Positions 9,405 through 20,648 of a stretch of 64,000 nucleotides of DNA are shown one piece after another (the stretch's first letter is position 1; the number at the start of each line of letters is the position of its first letter). A program made the translations under genes and the position numbers. Source of the DNA: Gari tellinella (lineage: Eukaryota > Mollusca > Bivalvia > Cardiida > Psammobiidae); contig OV277858.1 of the NCBI GenBank assembly GCA_922989275.2, forward strand, positions 100,674,794-100,738,793, in the 5' to 3' direction. The notes under the pieces were generated by a model that ran no database searches, was not told the origin of the DNA, and saw nothing but the letters and a program-made list of their open reading frames with translations.

Positions 9405-11940
9405 GATTCTTTATTTACATCTCATCATTGCACATTCAATATACACAGAAACATATACAATATCTTTAAAATAGCGCAACGCCATTCCTCAAAGGAATTA
9501 TAAGAGATGATATAAATGGCAACTCATGCCATGAAATACACACATATAAAACATTACATTTTGACACTGACAAATCAGATAATGGAAAAGTTCCATTGCT
9601 GATTTCACATATGAAAAAAAAAAAGGTGCAAACGTTAAAAGTATAAACATCACTAAGAGTAATCAACAATATCTGGATAAAGTACTCTGATGTACCCTTT
9701 CTAGAGTACATAATTATATTACAATAAATTAAAACTCAGACTAAAATGCAAACATTAAGAGTATAAATAAGAATACGAGTAATCAACAAAAATCAGGATA
9801 AAGTAGTTTGATTTACTAAAATGCATATACTACGAGAAATTAAAGCTCTGAATGAGACGACTTTATATAAATTATAATAATTAAGGTTATTTACATATTA
9901 ACAACTGGCGTCTCTGTAAAATGAGAAAGCAGGTTTTGGCACAGTCTCTTATCATATTTGCATTGGAAAACAGAAAATTGTATCTATCATAATCATTTAA
10001 GCTTAAGAATGCTGGATTAAAAGTACATGCCTTTGCAAACAACTGTTCTCTTAAATCATTATATATATTGCAGTTCAAAACCACATGTAATTTATTTTCT
10101 ATGCTACTGTTAAGACAAAACGGGCAAACTCTATTCTCTTCGCTAAGGCCTTCATAACGACCCGTTTCAATCCGAATTGGAGCAACACCTAATCTAAATT
10201 TACAAAAGGCCGATCGATGTAGAGGCGGAAGAATTACTTTACAAAATTGTTCTGTAGCAAAAATAGATTTAAAAGACTTGTATAACCTTAGCTTGTTACG
10301 ACCTCGACCAGAGGTCCCAACATAGCTATTGATTCTACGAAGCCAACTATTAGAAAAAATTTCAAAAGCCTTATTTTCAACAACATGAGCAAATGAACGT
10401 GTGATTGGCGTGTCTAAGCGACAATATATATTCAAGTCGTTCTCATAAAAATAATACAGAACTTTATAAAAACCAATTTTTACAAGAACGACTTGACTGT
10501 CTATATGACCAGAGTGCCACTCGCTTATTTACCCTTGACCCTTCTATACAAGACAAATGAGACCAGTACCGAGCAATACATTTCCATTGACGCACTATAG
10601 GTGGTATCCAGCCCATTTCCCCAGCCACGCCGTCGTTTGGCGTGTACTTACCTACTCCTAAAAAGAATCTTTGAGCTCTGTTATGAACAGCTTCTATACA
10701 AGAATACGTTTTATATCCCCATAAAGAAGCACTATATTCCATAACCGGCCAAACAACAGAATCATATAACTTTGAAAATACGTCATGGGGAAAACCACCT
10801 ACGGTTTTATATTTAGCAATCAACAGACCCAACGCTCGACTGGCACTCTGGGCAACAGACTTAACAGTTACACTAAAATCAAGGTTCTCATGAAGAACAA
10901 CTCCAAGATAAGTATACCTGTCTGCAATCAACAACTGATTAGCACCTAATACAAAATTAAAAGCTGTACGAGATACAGAAGGTGTTCTGAAATGAACAAT
11001 GTTACTTTTAGCAGAATTGACATGCATATCATTTAAACCACACCAGTCGTTTAATGCAGACAAAAGTAATTGGAGATCTTCTTCAGATTCTGATACAAGA
11101 ACAATATCATCTGCATATAACATAATATATATTTTCTCGTCATCTATGGGCACAACAACATTAAAAGACTTAAGATATAATGACAAATCGTTAATGAAAA
11201 GATTGAAAAGTATCGGCGAAATAATACAGCCCTGACGTAACCCACAATTAACGTCAAACCACTCTGTAGTAAGAGAATTCACACGAACACAAGCCGTCAC
11301 AGAGTTATATAATGATTTTATAGCTGCAAACATTTTACCGCAAATTCCTATGTCTGAAATTCTCTTCCATAGCATGTTTCTATTAATAGTATCATAGGCT
11401 TTCTTAAAGTCTATAAAAGCACAGAACGTAGATTTGCGTAACTTCTTTCTTGTTTCTATAATATTTGTTAAGGAAGATATCTGATCGATTGTACTTCTGC
11501 CTTTTCTGAAGCCACCTTGCTCATCACAAATTTTATCGTTTTCCTCAGACCAAGTGCTAAGCCTACTGTTTAAAACATGACAATATAACTTGTACATTGA
11601 TGCGGCTAAGGATATGCCTCTGTAAGATAAAGGATCTCTTTTATCCAATGTCGATGATTTTGGTATTGGGTTAATGATACATTTACCCCAAACTGTAGGT
11701 ACAATACCTTTATCAAAACATATATTGAATAAAGCATGTAAAAAAGCAAGTGACGAATCGTTATCTAAAACTTCAACTGGTATTTTATCAAACCCACATG
11801 CCTTGCCCTTGTTAACAGATACTAAGGCTTTTCGCACTTCTAAAACAGAAATATGTTCATTAAAACTAGCTTCTGCGTTTGAGCTAACATGTATTTCATC
11901 ATTATTCAATGTTACTGAATTTGATGTGTGAAAAAGAGAG
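9405..11940 (-). mobile_element. 5'-truncated non-LTR retrotransposon (LINE)
   Basis: A minus-strand element holding the reverse transcriptase ORF (10464-12011) and a C-terminal ORF with a CPFC...H...C zinc motif (9887-10435). The 3' end carries an AATAAA-type signal, read as TTTATT near 9411 on the plus strand. Upstream of about 11940 the sequence reverts to the GGCGGCCATTTTG repeat, so the endonuclease and 5' part are missing. Clade not determined. Confidence 0.85.
9887..10435 (-). pseudogene. LINE ORF2 C-terminus with zinc motif
   Basis: 182 residues continuing the reverse transcriptase ORF after a frame break between 10435 and 10464. It contains CPFCLNSSIENKLHVVLNC (a C-x2-C-x8-H-x4-C knuckle), typical of the region after the RT domain in many LINEs, preceded by an IETGRYEGL stretch. 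It is part of one original polyprotein rather than a separate gene; the frame break makes the copy non-autonomous. Confidence 0.8.
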
Positions 11941-12011
11941 CCTGGTGGCGGCCATCTTAGAAAATGGCGGCCATTTTGAATTTTTCTAATTGGTTTTCTG
12001 TCATTTTTCAA
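10464..12011 (-). pseudogene. LINE reverse transcriptase, truncated at the 5' end
   Basis: A 515-residue ORF with RT landmarks in order: KGKACGFDKIPVEVL (about 70-85), YRGISLAASMYKLYCHVLN, EQGGFRKGRSTIDQI (about 165-180), FIDFKKAYDTINR (about 200), GLRQGCIISPILFNLFIND (about 258-276), and the catalytic YADD in MLYADDIVLVSE (about 298). The first ~25 residues derive from the flanking repeat, not the LINE. No endonuclease domain is present. The catalytic motif is intact but the copy is truncated and frame-broken downstream. Confidence 0.9.
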
Positions 12012-12079
12012 TAAGTAGGCTATAAGCTACCTTTGTGGAAAATTTGGTTTTTTTATCCACAACTTTACAATTTTTTCAC

Positions 12080-12229
12080 AAACATAGTTGTATTTCAAAA
12101 GCTGTGCTTATGTTCAAAATATTTAATGGCTTAGCTCCAGCTTATTCAATTGATATTTTTACGCCTACTTACAATGTCCATAACAAAAACTTAAAGGGAA
12201 ATGGACAGCTGGTGATAAATATCTTTTAA
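12080..12229 (+). pseudogene. Short LINE ORF2 fragment
   Basis: The translation contains SKAVLMFKIFNGLAPAYS, matching the widespread FK-x-x-NGLAP-x-Y block near the C-terminus of CR1/Jockey-like LINE ORFs (family knowledge). It is only about 50 residues long and opposite in strand to the adjacent LINE, so it is an independent relic. Confidence 0.5.
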
Positions 12230-12464
12230 ATGAAAGATATTGAAAAAAAATCGCCTTCTGCCTTTGAAATTTTGAAAAATAATAAAAAATGAAGTAGTTA
12301 GAGCCGTTTAAACTTTGTGATATATGACTGTGCAAGCGACCATGGGGGCCGCCATTTTGTTTACCTGTGTGGCGTAACTAAGGCCTTCCGCGACCTTCCG
12401 GTTATAGCGAGTCTAACCGGGAATGCCGTAGAGTGCGCGGAATTTACATCGATAACATTAATAA

Positions 12465-12692
12465 ACTGAAATACTGAGAAAAATTGGGCATGTGGAGGAA
12501 GGTAAAAACACTTTAGAACTTCAGTGTTACGATTTCGATCCTAAATTATCAGAGAATGTAATATTAGAAGACAGAGACTACGACGGGTCGGGCGAAGAGA
12601 AAGCGCATTCGCCGGACGAATTTGCGACTGCAATACTTGTGTATAAATGCCTACAAAGGAGGTTAATACTTGCTGAAGAACAAATGAAATGA
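12465..12692 (+). CDS. Hypothetical exon or small ORF, unrecognised
   Basis: A frame open from after a stop near 12464 to TGA at 12692 encodes an acidic 76-residue stretch (TEILRKIGHVEEGKNTLELQ and onward) ending LILAEEQMK. There is no ATG near its beginning, so if real it would need an upstream exon. It lies about 120 bp after a GGGGCCGCCATTTTG motif. No domain recognised. Confidence 0.22.
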   Translation, partial: TEILRKIGHVEEGKNTLELQCYDFDPKLSENVILEDRDYDGSGEEKAHSPDEFATAILVYKCLQRRLILAEEQMK

Positions 12693-13047
12693 CGATTGGG
12701 TGTCTTGGTGACAATGAGTGCATAGCAGAACCATCACAATTTCGAGCTATTAGTGCTTAATCCAGCCATACTTGAGGTAGCGTATATCAGGCAAATATCA
12801 TAGGACACCGGAATCGGGCACGGATACTCTTGATAATATTTGCATACTGGTTGTGAATAAAGGCATCGAAGCCCTGTGACTTTCGAAAAAAGTTTCTCCG
12901 ATATATTTAGTCTTATCTGTTAATATTTCCGTAAATATTAATCATAAACATCGGCTCCAGGATATCTTCGTTTTTTTACGGGGCTACGACTAAAACACGA
13001 GCAGATAAAGACGATAATACATGTGCCGATTTTTATAACATCCAGTC

Positions 13048-13085
13048 AGAGACAGTGTATAGCCATATGGCTATACACTGTCTCT
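13048..13085. repeat. Perfect 38-bp palindrome
   Basis: AGAGACAGTGTATAGCCAT and its exact complement with no loop. No TIR frame found; unrelated to the GACGCC hairpin. Confidence 0.95.
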
Positions 13086-13299
13086 GCATCCAGTACAAAA
13101 CGGATGAGGTATTACGTTTATTTAATAAAATAAGGGGGATCAAATTATTTTTCTGGTCTGTTATGAATTTTCCGTGACGTTTAACATCGGTTCTGGTCCT
13201 CAATCGGACATACATTTTTAGAAAATAGACCATTTATTCTCGGTATCGCAACATCCGGGAACTTTCGTACATCCAGGTCTCAATCACAGAGTTTCTCAA

Positions 13300-13700
13300 T
13301 ATCTCATTTGGATCCAAACTGTTGCTGACCTTTAAGTATAGTCAGTTTTGATTCCGATCTGGGTCCTAACTGTTTGTCAGTCTCTCGTACGGATAAAAGT
13401 TTCTTCAATGAGCTTTTCAATACATTCAAACCTTAGTTTAGATTTTCAATCACAGAGTTTCTCAATATCTCAGTTGGATCCAAACTGTTGCTGAACTTTT
13501 TGCACAGTCATTGACATGACAAATGTGGAATATCAATTTATCATCTAGCAATTGAGAATGGCAATGTCTGATTAAGAGATCCAAACTGATTAATTGTCTG
13601 CTGAACAAAGTATTTGATATTCTGATCTGGGTCAAATGTATATACATTGTAATATGTTTCGAGGGCCTCATGGAAGATTGGTTATTACCAAATGTGTTCC
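13300..13700. repeat. Degenerate, partly duplicated hairpin-arm fragments
   Basis: The phrase CAGAGTTTCTCAATATCTCA then GGATCCAAACTGTTGCTGA occurs twice (about 13286 and 13450), with pieces such as GATCTGGGTCCTAACTG. These look like single arms of GACGCC-type elements without their cores. Confidence 0.45.
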
Positions 13701-13736
13701 CTCGTTAAATAAAGACTTTACTACTATTATTACTTG

Positions 13737-13800
13737 AAGCGGATTGAAAGCAAAGCAGAATGAGCCTAAGGGCGCACTCTGCTTTCTTTCTGCAGGATTC
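13737..13800. repeat. E-type hairpin remnant
   Basis: GAAAGCAAAGCAGAATGAGCC against GGGCGCACTCTGCTTTC. It matches the E-family core but has no recognisable CCCTTTCCCC ends. Confidence 0.6.
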
Positions 13801-13920
13801 AAACTTCAATCACTTAATAATTTTGATTTGTACACAAATGGAATAGTTAAAAGGAGGTAACATTTAGAAAGTATGTTTTCTGGAATACCTTGTTATCTCC
13901 CTTAGGTTTCTTTGTATATA

Positions 13921-14166
13921 CAGTGGAGAATCTGTTATTCTTTCCCAATAAACGCGTTTACGCTAAAACTTATATTTGCAGTGCAAACAGTTTGGAGCCA
14001 GATCAGACGCCGGGTAACCCGGCGTCTGATCAGGCTCCAAACTGTTTGCCACCGAGATAAACAAGAATTATCAGAATTGTCCAAAAGTTGTTCTTTTCTA
14101 CGTTTTAGTGTTTTGCGTTTGCGTACGTTTGCGTTTAAATGGGAAAGAATAACAGATTCTCCATTG
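13921..14166 (+). mobile_element. Family-C MITE, 246 bp
   Basis: TA then CAGTGGAGAATCTGTTATTC; right end GAATAACAGATTCTCCATTG then TA. The hairpin spans about 13982-14049 with GACGCCGGG/CCCGGCGTC arms and TAA loop. Its length equals the copy nested at 47648-47893. Confidence 0.9.
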
Positions 14167-14221
14167 TATGCATGTATGTTGTGTGATGGGCAATTATTGT
14201 TTTATTTATGAAATACATGTA

Positions 14222-14480
14222 AACATATCTATATTCAATAGTCAAGCACTTTATTTAGTAAATAAATGTTAACATCTGAGTATGCCAATGCTTCGCCTGA
14301 CGGTCGCGGCTGTACAGTGTTTCCTCTCTACAACAACATCCAATGGGATATAAAGATTGTGTGTGTTGGTTGGAGGGAGATGTTAAAGCGAGGGAGCTCT
14401 TGGCTTACCTTGATTTAAGCAGCGATCTACCTTAAACATATTATGATGAATACAAATGTTCAATTTCGTGGCCGTAATTG
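14222..14480. repeat. Segment paralogous to 38890-39390 (empty-site copy)
   Basis: Shares long runs with 38890-39390: TATATTCAATAGTCAAGCAC, the GTTAACATCTGAGTATG region, CTGACGGTCGCGGCTGTACAG, GTGTTGGTTGGAGGGAGATG and TACAATTTCGTAGCCG-like sequence. It lacks the GGGCCCGTTTTAC element present in the other copy, so it acts as the unoccupied site. A family-B left end (CAGTGTTTCCTC, from 14315) is included in the shared block. Confidence 0.75.
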
Positions 14481-14504
14481 AAGGGCTTTATTGTGTATGA
14501 AATG

Positions 14505-14813
14505 CAGCGCCCCCTCTCTATAACGACAGCCAAGGGTAGACAAAATGCGATGCTCGGAGGGAGTCGTTATAGAGAGGAAAATTGGCTTACACTTGCAAAC
14601 AGCTTATCCAGATCAAACGTCGCGTCTGCTCTGGGTTCAAGCTGTTATTTTTTCTGTCAAAATTTTGAGAAAATTAGCAGACGACAATTTTAAGCAGACG
14701 GCGTTGCAGCCGTAAAAGCGTTAGAAATATTTGTCCTGTTTAGGAAAATGCGACACGCGTCTTTGTTAGGAGGGAGTCGTTGTTTGAAGGGCCGTTGTTG
14801 AGGGGGAACACTG
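14505..14813 (+). mobile_element. Family-B MITE next to exon B of copy 1
   Basis: Left end CAGCGCCCCCTCTC, right end GAGGGGGAACACTG then TA. The hairpin is heavily reduced (GATCAAACGTCGCGTCTGC). It ends 17 bp beyond the stop codon of the minus-strand exon at 14831, so it probably lies in the transcript's 3' UTR. Confidence 0.72.
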
Positions 14814-14830
14814 TATATGTACTCGCCTTT

Positions 14831-15734
14831 TCAAGGGTCCTGCTTGCAGCCACTGGTATCTAGCTCAGTACAGGTAGTCGTACTAGAGCTAGTAGTACGA
14901 GAACAACTTTTACGAAAAGCACACAACACAATACATACAATGATTAATAGTCCGAACGAAATGCCGATAGAAAGGTCAATATTGTCAAATGTATTATAGG
15001 TCTCAGGGGATGTCCTTTCGTCAGTCATATCTTTTGTTTCTTCACCTTCAGTGCTATCTGACAGATTGATTTGAGCGACAATCTGAGGCAGTTCATCCGC
15101 ACATACAACTGGTCGACCATACATGTCGTGCAATAGATATTCAATAGCGTTTGGTGGGATGTATTTTTTTTCCAGTCGTCGTCAATAGAATTGTTTGTCT
15201 TCCTACACGCATAAATTCGTCTTTGTCCAACTGTATTCTATAACAAAAGCTCGATCGAGTTATATGAAAGGCACCGGTCATATGAATATACACTGACCGT
15301 TTAGGAAAATAGGTTTGATAGGATAACCCCCTGGTCACATCTACCATACTATAGCCGGGAGCTCTTTGAATGTTCGAATTTAGCGATATTTCAGTTTGCA
15401 TCGCACTTAACCATTGACTTTTTATAATTTTGAAAATAAATTGTTCAGCGATTCCAAATTGTTTGTCTACGGCTGTGAAACTCAGATATATGAAGAAGGT
15501 ATTTGACAAAGATGTCCACATATTAATGTATTCAATACGAATGTCCTGCTGTGACTCAATTTGTTCCATAGTCAAATTATAAATGTGATACTGTCGTTCC
15601 CTGCTGGAGTTGGCAATTAATGTCAGATTAAGCATAGCGGTGTAAACGACATTTTCCAATTGATGAAAAGCTGGAACGCATTTTCCGTCAGAAATCAAGT
15701 GATTCTTCGGACAGTACATCTTCCGACAAGTGCC
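14831..15734 (-). pseudogene. Exon B, copy 1: SMB-type membrane protein, frameshifted
   Basis: Paralog of 44925-45827. The exon starts after an acceptor (CAG on the minus strand at 15737-15735) and encodes GTCRKMYCPKNHLISDGKC. It is 904 nt against 903 in copy 2; the extra base is an eighth T in a T-run at about 15164-15171 (seven in copy 2). After that run the frame ends at KKIHPTKRY, and the remainder (14831-15133), with the helix LSIGISFGLLIIVCIVLCAF, sits in another frame. Two compensating codon indels are also present. Either a pseudogene, a gene for an anchorless secreted form, or a homopolymer sequencing error; read data would decide. Pairs with exon A at 24925-26130, about 9 kb upstream. 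Confidence 0.8.
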
Positions 15735-15879
15735 CTGTTTGAACGAGAGAAGACATGGTGACTAAATGCTGAGACAGTTTTGTATATTTAGAACCAGTTG
15801 CAAACAGTATGGGGCCAGACCAGACACCTGTATCAGAGCATAACCCGGCTAAACATTGTTTGCTTCAGAAATTAAATAA

Positions 15880-16083
15880 AGTAAAACCTCTCTATAACGA
15901 CCACTGAAAATATGGCTAAGTGATTGTTTAAAATACAGGTGGAGCTTAAAACAAGATGACAGTAAAACAGAAAACTCCTTCATGAGCTTTTTGTTTTACT
16001 GTACCCTTGCTGTAAGCATTCACCTGTCGTAATTACCTAATTATTAGCACAATTTAGTGGTCTTGAAAGAGGGGTTTATCTGT
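15880..16083 (+). mobile_element. Degenerate family-F MITE (GTAAAACCTC)
   Basis: Left GTAAAACCTCTCTATAACG, right AGAGGGGTTTATCTGTA. The core AACAAGATGACAGTAAAACAG folds on a decayed partner. It lies within the predicted intron of gene copy 1, close to the splice acceptor side. Confidence 0.6.
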
Positions 16084-16246
16084 AATTGTTACACCTCGCT
16101 TTCAGCTACAATGTTAATTTCCAGTAGACCAAACATGTTACATGCATGGCGGCTCTAAATTGGTATTCACAACATATTTTTTATAAAAGTCGAACGAGAC
16201 GATTCAACAGCCAGGGTTAATAAGCTTGGTGTAATAAAATAAATTT

Positions 16247-16362
16247 CAGATGGCAGTTTGCGTGACATTCAAATTGTCAAACCTCGAAAAACCGAGGTGA
16301 AGCCGAGGGTGACATTCTGTTTCTCGGGTTGACAATTTGAATGTCACGAAAACTGCCATCTG
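16247..16362. mobile_element. 116-bp hairpin element, CAGATGGCAG ends
   Basis: CAGATGGCAGTTTGCGTGAC and GTCACGAAAACTGCCATCTG form roughly 40-bp arms around a CGAGGTGAAGCCGAGG centre. It lies inside the intron of gene copy 1, at a place without a counterpart in copy 2. Confidence 0.75.
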
Positions 16363-16666
16363 ATATTTATATAATTTTCAACTTTTTCAGAAAACTGTCA
16401 TTTTTCACATTAGATTTTATAGCGCTTCGTTTCGTTTTGTTTAAGCGAGAAAGATATGACGTAAAACGTATATTTTTCCCCACTGCTAAAAAATTACAAT
16501 TACAATACTTAAATGTAGAAAAATGTTCAAATAATTACAAACACAATGGAAAAACATTTTAAAAACAAATATAGAATATCTATAGTTTTTATCGAAGTGT
16601 TAAACGTGTACTATGGAGAGTACGTAATTCTTTCAGGTTGAAAGATACTGAAAACCCAATGGTGTA

Positions 16667-17001
16667 CAGTAAAACCCCTCTAAACCGGAACCTCCAAATA
16701 CCGGAATTCTCTCTAAACCGGACAAAAACTTTGGTCCCATTTCCCACGCATTTTATTTATTCCCTCGCTGCAGAAAGTACATTCATGAACATATATCATC
16801 AGAAATATTTTCTATATTTTAGCAGATGATAGCTTAAGCAGGTTGAACGTGAATCAGAATGCTTTAAGTGCTGGCCAGCTACCTTCCATACTAGAAACAA
16901 GATATGGGTCAAAACCCCTCTAAACCGGAAACCCCTCTAAACCCCTCTAAACAGGATGTTTTTGTCGTCCCCATACATGTCCGGTTTAGTCGGTTTCACT
17001 G
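16667..17001 (+). mobile_element. TA-flanked Tigger/pogo-like MITE carrying an E-type core
   Basis: TA then CAGTAAAACCCCTCTAAACC; right end TCGGTTTCACTG then TA (17002-17003). Ends with repeated CTCTAAACCGGA resemble pogo/Tigger TIRs. The interior (about 16740-16890) has TTTTAGCAGATGATAGCTTA and CAGAATGCTTTAAG, i.e. the same core region as family E, a TTAA-type element. It splits the left remnant of a TTAA-flanked tRNA-like element. Confidence 0.78.
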
Positions 17002-17003
17002 TA

Positions 17004-18280
17004 TTTGCAAAGTATACACTGTTTGTCATTTTGCAATTTATTACAAAAAACAGCCCTAACTAGTCTAAAATGGGCCAGCCTTTATTGCAAACTGGAATTG
17101 TCCATTGGAAGTTTCAGGGGATAGAAAGAATAACGTCTTCACATGTGTATCTATAGGTTGTTAGCGCTGGACACCAGTTCTATGGATTCAAACACTTTTG
17201 TATTACATTATGAAATAGTTCTATTCTTATATTTCGACCTCTAAGGTCATTTAACAAAATAAATAATGTCCAAATACACGTAACATTTTTGTTACATGCA
17301 ATCAGCCATAAAATCCAAGATAGTAGTGTTTATTTTATGCCACGGTAACATTATACTGCAAAGTTTTCACTGTTCAAATGAAATATTTTGGAATTTGTCG
17401 TGCACAGCGCTGAAAGTGAACAGTAACAAAATCTTGTCAAAACATATATGCTGTTGAGCATAAATGACGTCATGTTTCTGACGGTTGTTATTCATAAGAA
17501 AAATGGGCAAGCTCGTAGACCTCGGCGTCAAATTTTCCCAGAAAACATAAGACTGTTGAAAGATCCCGCCGCCGAAAAGGACTTTAAACGAAGGATGCCT
17601 GATTGAATGCATTCAATCCTGTCGAGCAGTGGGCCTAAGGCTCAAGGCATTTCTACGTACCCTGTCAGCTCACAGGGTATATGGTGTCACGTCTACGGCT
17701 TGGTAGCCAATCAGAGGTAAGGAATTTATTATGCAGTATAATGATGCTTGTTATTTTCAATGTCATGACGTCATCCTCATAACGTCGTCATATGAAATAC
17801 ACATTAATCTCCTTGATTTTTCTTATTTTATTGTGTTAAAGGTCCCTATTAGTCGATATCTTAGAAAATAACATATTTGTAAATCTAAAACTATTTTTAT
17901 TCCCTCTTTGGAATATAGTCTTTGTTGCAAACACCTTTGTTTGGCAAGAAGGAAGCATTTTACCTCGGTATGGAACGCTTTCGATTCATTTCTTAACGTA
18001 TAGACCTCATAGGTTTCAAATTAATCGTTCCGGTTTTCGATTATGCCTAGTCCGTCTTTTATTATTAAGGTTGTTTTTACGATATGATGCAACAATGGCA
18101 AACAGTACATACAACGATCAGAAGGCTCTTGCAAGAGCCCTCTAATCTAGATATTCATACTTTCCATATATCAATTGTATTCTTTTTAGGTACATGTAAC
18201 CTGTTTGTAAATGGTACGGAAACGCATTACTACGGTTCAATTGGTAAACGTATAAATTTTCCACATCGTTTTATCTTGTT
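17004..18280 (-). repeat. Intron segment paralogous to 48430-49275
   Basis: Long shared runs: TTTGTCATTTTGCAATTTAT, ATTGTCCATTGGAAGTTTC, CTATAGGTTGTTAGCG, and the TTTTACGATATG region. It is intronic in both gene copies. Relative to copy 2 it has an extra 393 bp (17350-17742). Includes a GGCTCTTGC/GCAAGAGCC hairpin near 18122. Confidence 0.8.
17350..17742. mobile_element. 393-bp insertion defined by an empty paralogous site
   Basis: Present in copy 1 only: the paralog at about 48755-48770 runs CACGGTTACA straight into TTGCTTGTTATTTT. The insert begins ATTATACTGC and ends GCAGTATAAT, a 10-bp terminal inverted repeat. Target duplication is unclear. No transposase is encoded. Confidence 0.7.
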
Positions 18281-18531
18281 TAACCCTTTCACTCTCAATG
18301 TCGCCATAAAGTGCATTTGCAAACAATTTTGATCCTGATAAGATGCCGCGTAACAAGGCGTCTGATCAGGATCAAAACTCTTTGCCACTTGTTTTGAAAT
18401 TACGTCAGTTGTACTGCATTAAAGCGACTTGCAACCAGATGGTGTATTTGCAAAAATAAAAGAAAATACTCAAATAAAATCAAATGTGTAGCATTATCGT
18501 GCATCTGGCATTAGACACATATGAACAGTGT

Positions 18532-19692
18532 CCTTGAATGTGTTAATTTAGTAGGTCAAATCCATTTGTATAGAAAGTTATTTTTTCACTACTTGAATAA
18601 ATTATTTACCTTTGACAGTTTCGACATCCACTGATGTCTTTCTCAAGAATCGCACTGCGACGATCGGCTATCTTCGGCCTTGTTCGTCAGTTTCCGGCTT
18701 CGTGGAAACGACTAACACAGGGTCGTAGATTCGGGATAGTCTGTAGGCCCCCTCGTCCCCATACGGACCAATACTTAGACTTCACACCCCACCACCCGTT
18801 GTACCACAAGTTAGGAGTGGTATGCACCTTATTAGACAGGTGCTACTCCCTTGTATCGGAGAAAGAGGACCAGGTGATGGAAGAGAACCATGTTAGACAA
18901 GCTCTCCGTAAATGTGGCAACCCCAAGTGGTCTATAGACAGTGTAAAGGGAAAATTCAAGACAAAAGAGACTAATGGAGGCAAGAAAGTAAGAAAGAAGA
19001 CAGACAATACAGAGCGGACGAAAGGTTTAGTGGTTTTGCCTTACATAAAAGGAGTGTCAGAAAGTATAAACAGAGTGTTCAGAAAACACAATATAGCCAC
19101 AGCCATGAAACCCTATCAGTCACTAAGATCCATGCTTGTTCACCCCAATTAAGGATTAAGTAGAACTGAACCATAAATGTGACATACATGTAGTATACCA
19201 GATATTCCCTGCAAACAATGCGACAAAGTATACATCGGTGAAACAGGCAGAACATTTGGCACGATACTTTGCGAACACCAAAAAGACGTGAAAATGAACC
19301 AAAGATCAAATTATACAAGATCAGAACGCAAAGCCTCGTTAACAGAATATAACAAAAGTGCTATAACGGATAACACAGTGCAGGACAATCACGTGATTGA
19401 TTGGGAGGGGGCAAAAGTAGTAGACAAGGAGGCTAATTAACGAGTACGACAGGTCAAAGAAGCAATTCACATACGGAGAAAGCACTCGGTCATGAACAGG
19501 GACGAGGGGGCCTACAGACTATCCCGAATCTACGACCCTGTGTTCGTCGTTTGCACGAAGCCGGAAACTGACGAACAAGGCCGAAGATAGCCGATAATCG
19601 CAGTGCGATTCTTGAGAAAGACATCAGTGGATGTCGAAACTGTCAGAGGTAAATAATTTAGTACTGTAGTGAAAAAAGAACTTTCTATACAA
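18532..19692 (+). mobile_element. Penelope-like element relic with inverted end and 15-bp target duplication
   Basis: Flanked by the exact 15-bp direct repeat ACATATGAACAGTGT (18517-18531, 19693-19707). A roughly 170-190-bp terminal segment is present in opposite orientation at each end (from about 18570 and ending about 19680), as described for Penelope-like pseudo-LTRs. The middle encodes the end of the RT/GIY-YIG polyprotein. Most of the reverse transcriptase is missing. Confidence 0.88.
18760..19560 (+). pseudogene. Penelope-like polyprotein C-terminus with GIY-YIG endonuclease
   Basis: From about 18760 the frame reads HHPLYHKLGVVCTLLDRCYS, LVVLPYIKGVSESINRVFRK and MLVHPN, blocks typical of the end of the PLE reverse transcriptase. 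After a frame break at 19152 a second frame gives CKQCDKVYIGETGRTFG (the GIY-YIG signature with the CxxC lead), DNHVIDWEGAKVVDKEA, then an in-frame TAA (19438-19440), then EAIHIRRKHSVMNRDEGAY and IYDPVF. The first ~125 nt of the ORF beginning at 18634 are inverted terminal repeat, not coding. Inactive relic. Confidence 0.85.
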
Positions 19693-20134
19693 ACATATGA
19701 ACAGTGTAAATCATCTTTAAGCAAAGTATTCAAATATTCATGTTTTAGATATTTTCCTTCGCTTTATCCGTTGCGTCGAAAGACGCAACAGAAATTGACC
19801 ACGGACTCAGGCATAAACCCGAGCCGAATTATGTAACCTCCATTGCTACACATTGAAGTACGTTACATCGACTTCAAATATATGAATAGCCCGTGGTCGA
19901 GCGAGCTCACTGGTTGACTTAAAAGTAACGTGCAAAAAGTATTCGTTAAAATTGCGTCGCGACGTCGCGCTAATTAAGCTTGTGCAATTTTCCTCCCCCT
20001 TCTAAATTGAGTTAAAAAATAGCAAAACATGAAACTTTTTAGATTTATAAATAGTTTGATTCCTTGAAAAATGGTATGACGTAACGGGGTTGTAATATAC
20101 ACGTCATTTATGTTTGTTTTGTTGTTGAATCAAA

Positions 20135-20648
20135 ATGGGGCGGACAGGCTCAGAATTGAGAAGTGACATAGAAAAACGTAGCCGTAAATATGTTTTAGAT
20201 GGATTTCGAATCGCAGAAACTTCACGAAGATTACAGAGGCCTTACAGTACAGTATGCTATTTTTTTAATAAATTCAAGACAACTGAATCGATTGAAACTT
20301 TCCTAGATCACGGAGACCTCGCGTGGTGGGTGAAAATGAGTATCTGACAGTTGAGCGGACCGTGAAGACCAACCGCAGGGATTCGCTGACAGAAATAACC
20401 TGTTAGTTTAAACGGTAATGTAAATTCAGTACAATACACAGAAATCCTCGAAGATGATCTTAGGCCTGTTGTAGCAAGACATTTCCCGACCAATTTATCT
20501 TTATTTCAGGATTATAGCGCGCCGATGTATCGTGCGGGTAGGATCTCGGTTTGGATTCGAAATAAAATAAAAAAAAATTTCTTGGCCAGCACAATCACCT
20601 GATTTGAACCTTATTGAAATTATCTGGCTGTATATTAACATAAACAGG
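20135..20648 (+). pseudogene. Decayed Tc1-like transposase
   Basis: The start MGRTGSELRSDIEKRSRKYV...IAETSRRLQRPYSTVCYFFN...FKTTESIE is a Tc1-type helix-turn-helix (paired-like) domain. Further on, in another frame, WPAQSPDLNLIEIIWLYIN (about 20584-20640) matches the conserved block around the second catalytic aspartate of Tc1 DDE transposases. The catalytic core between is missing or frameshifted, and the C-terminus is replaced by the inverted-repeat arm from 20649. Confidence 0.75.

Noticed and set aside
19590..19680. Hammerhead ribozyme in the Penelope-like terminal repeat
   Set aside because: A GACATC/GATGTC stem followed by GAAAC is visible, but the required CTGATGA box is not in place before it, so no working ribozyme can be claimed.
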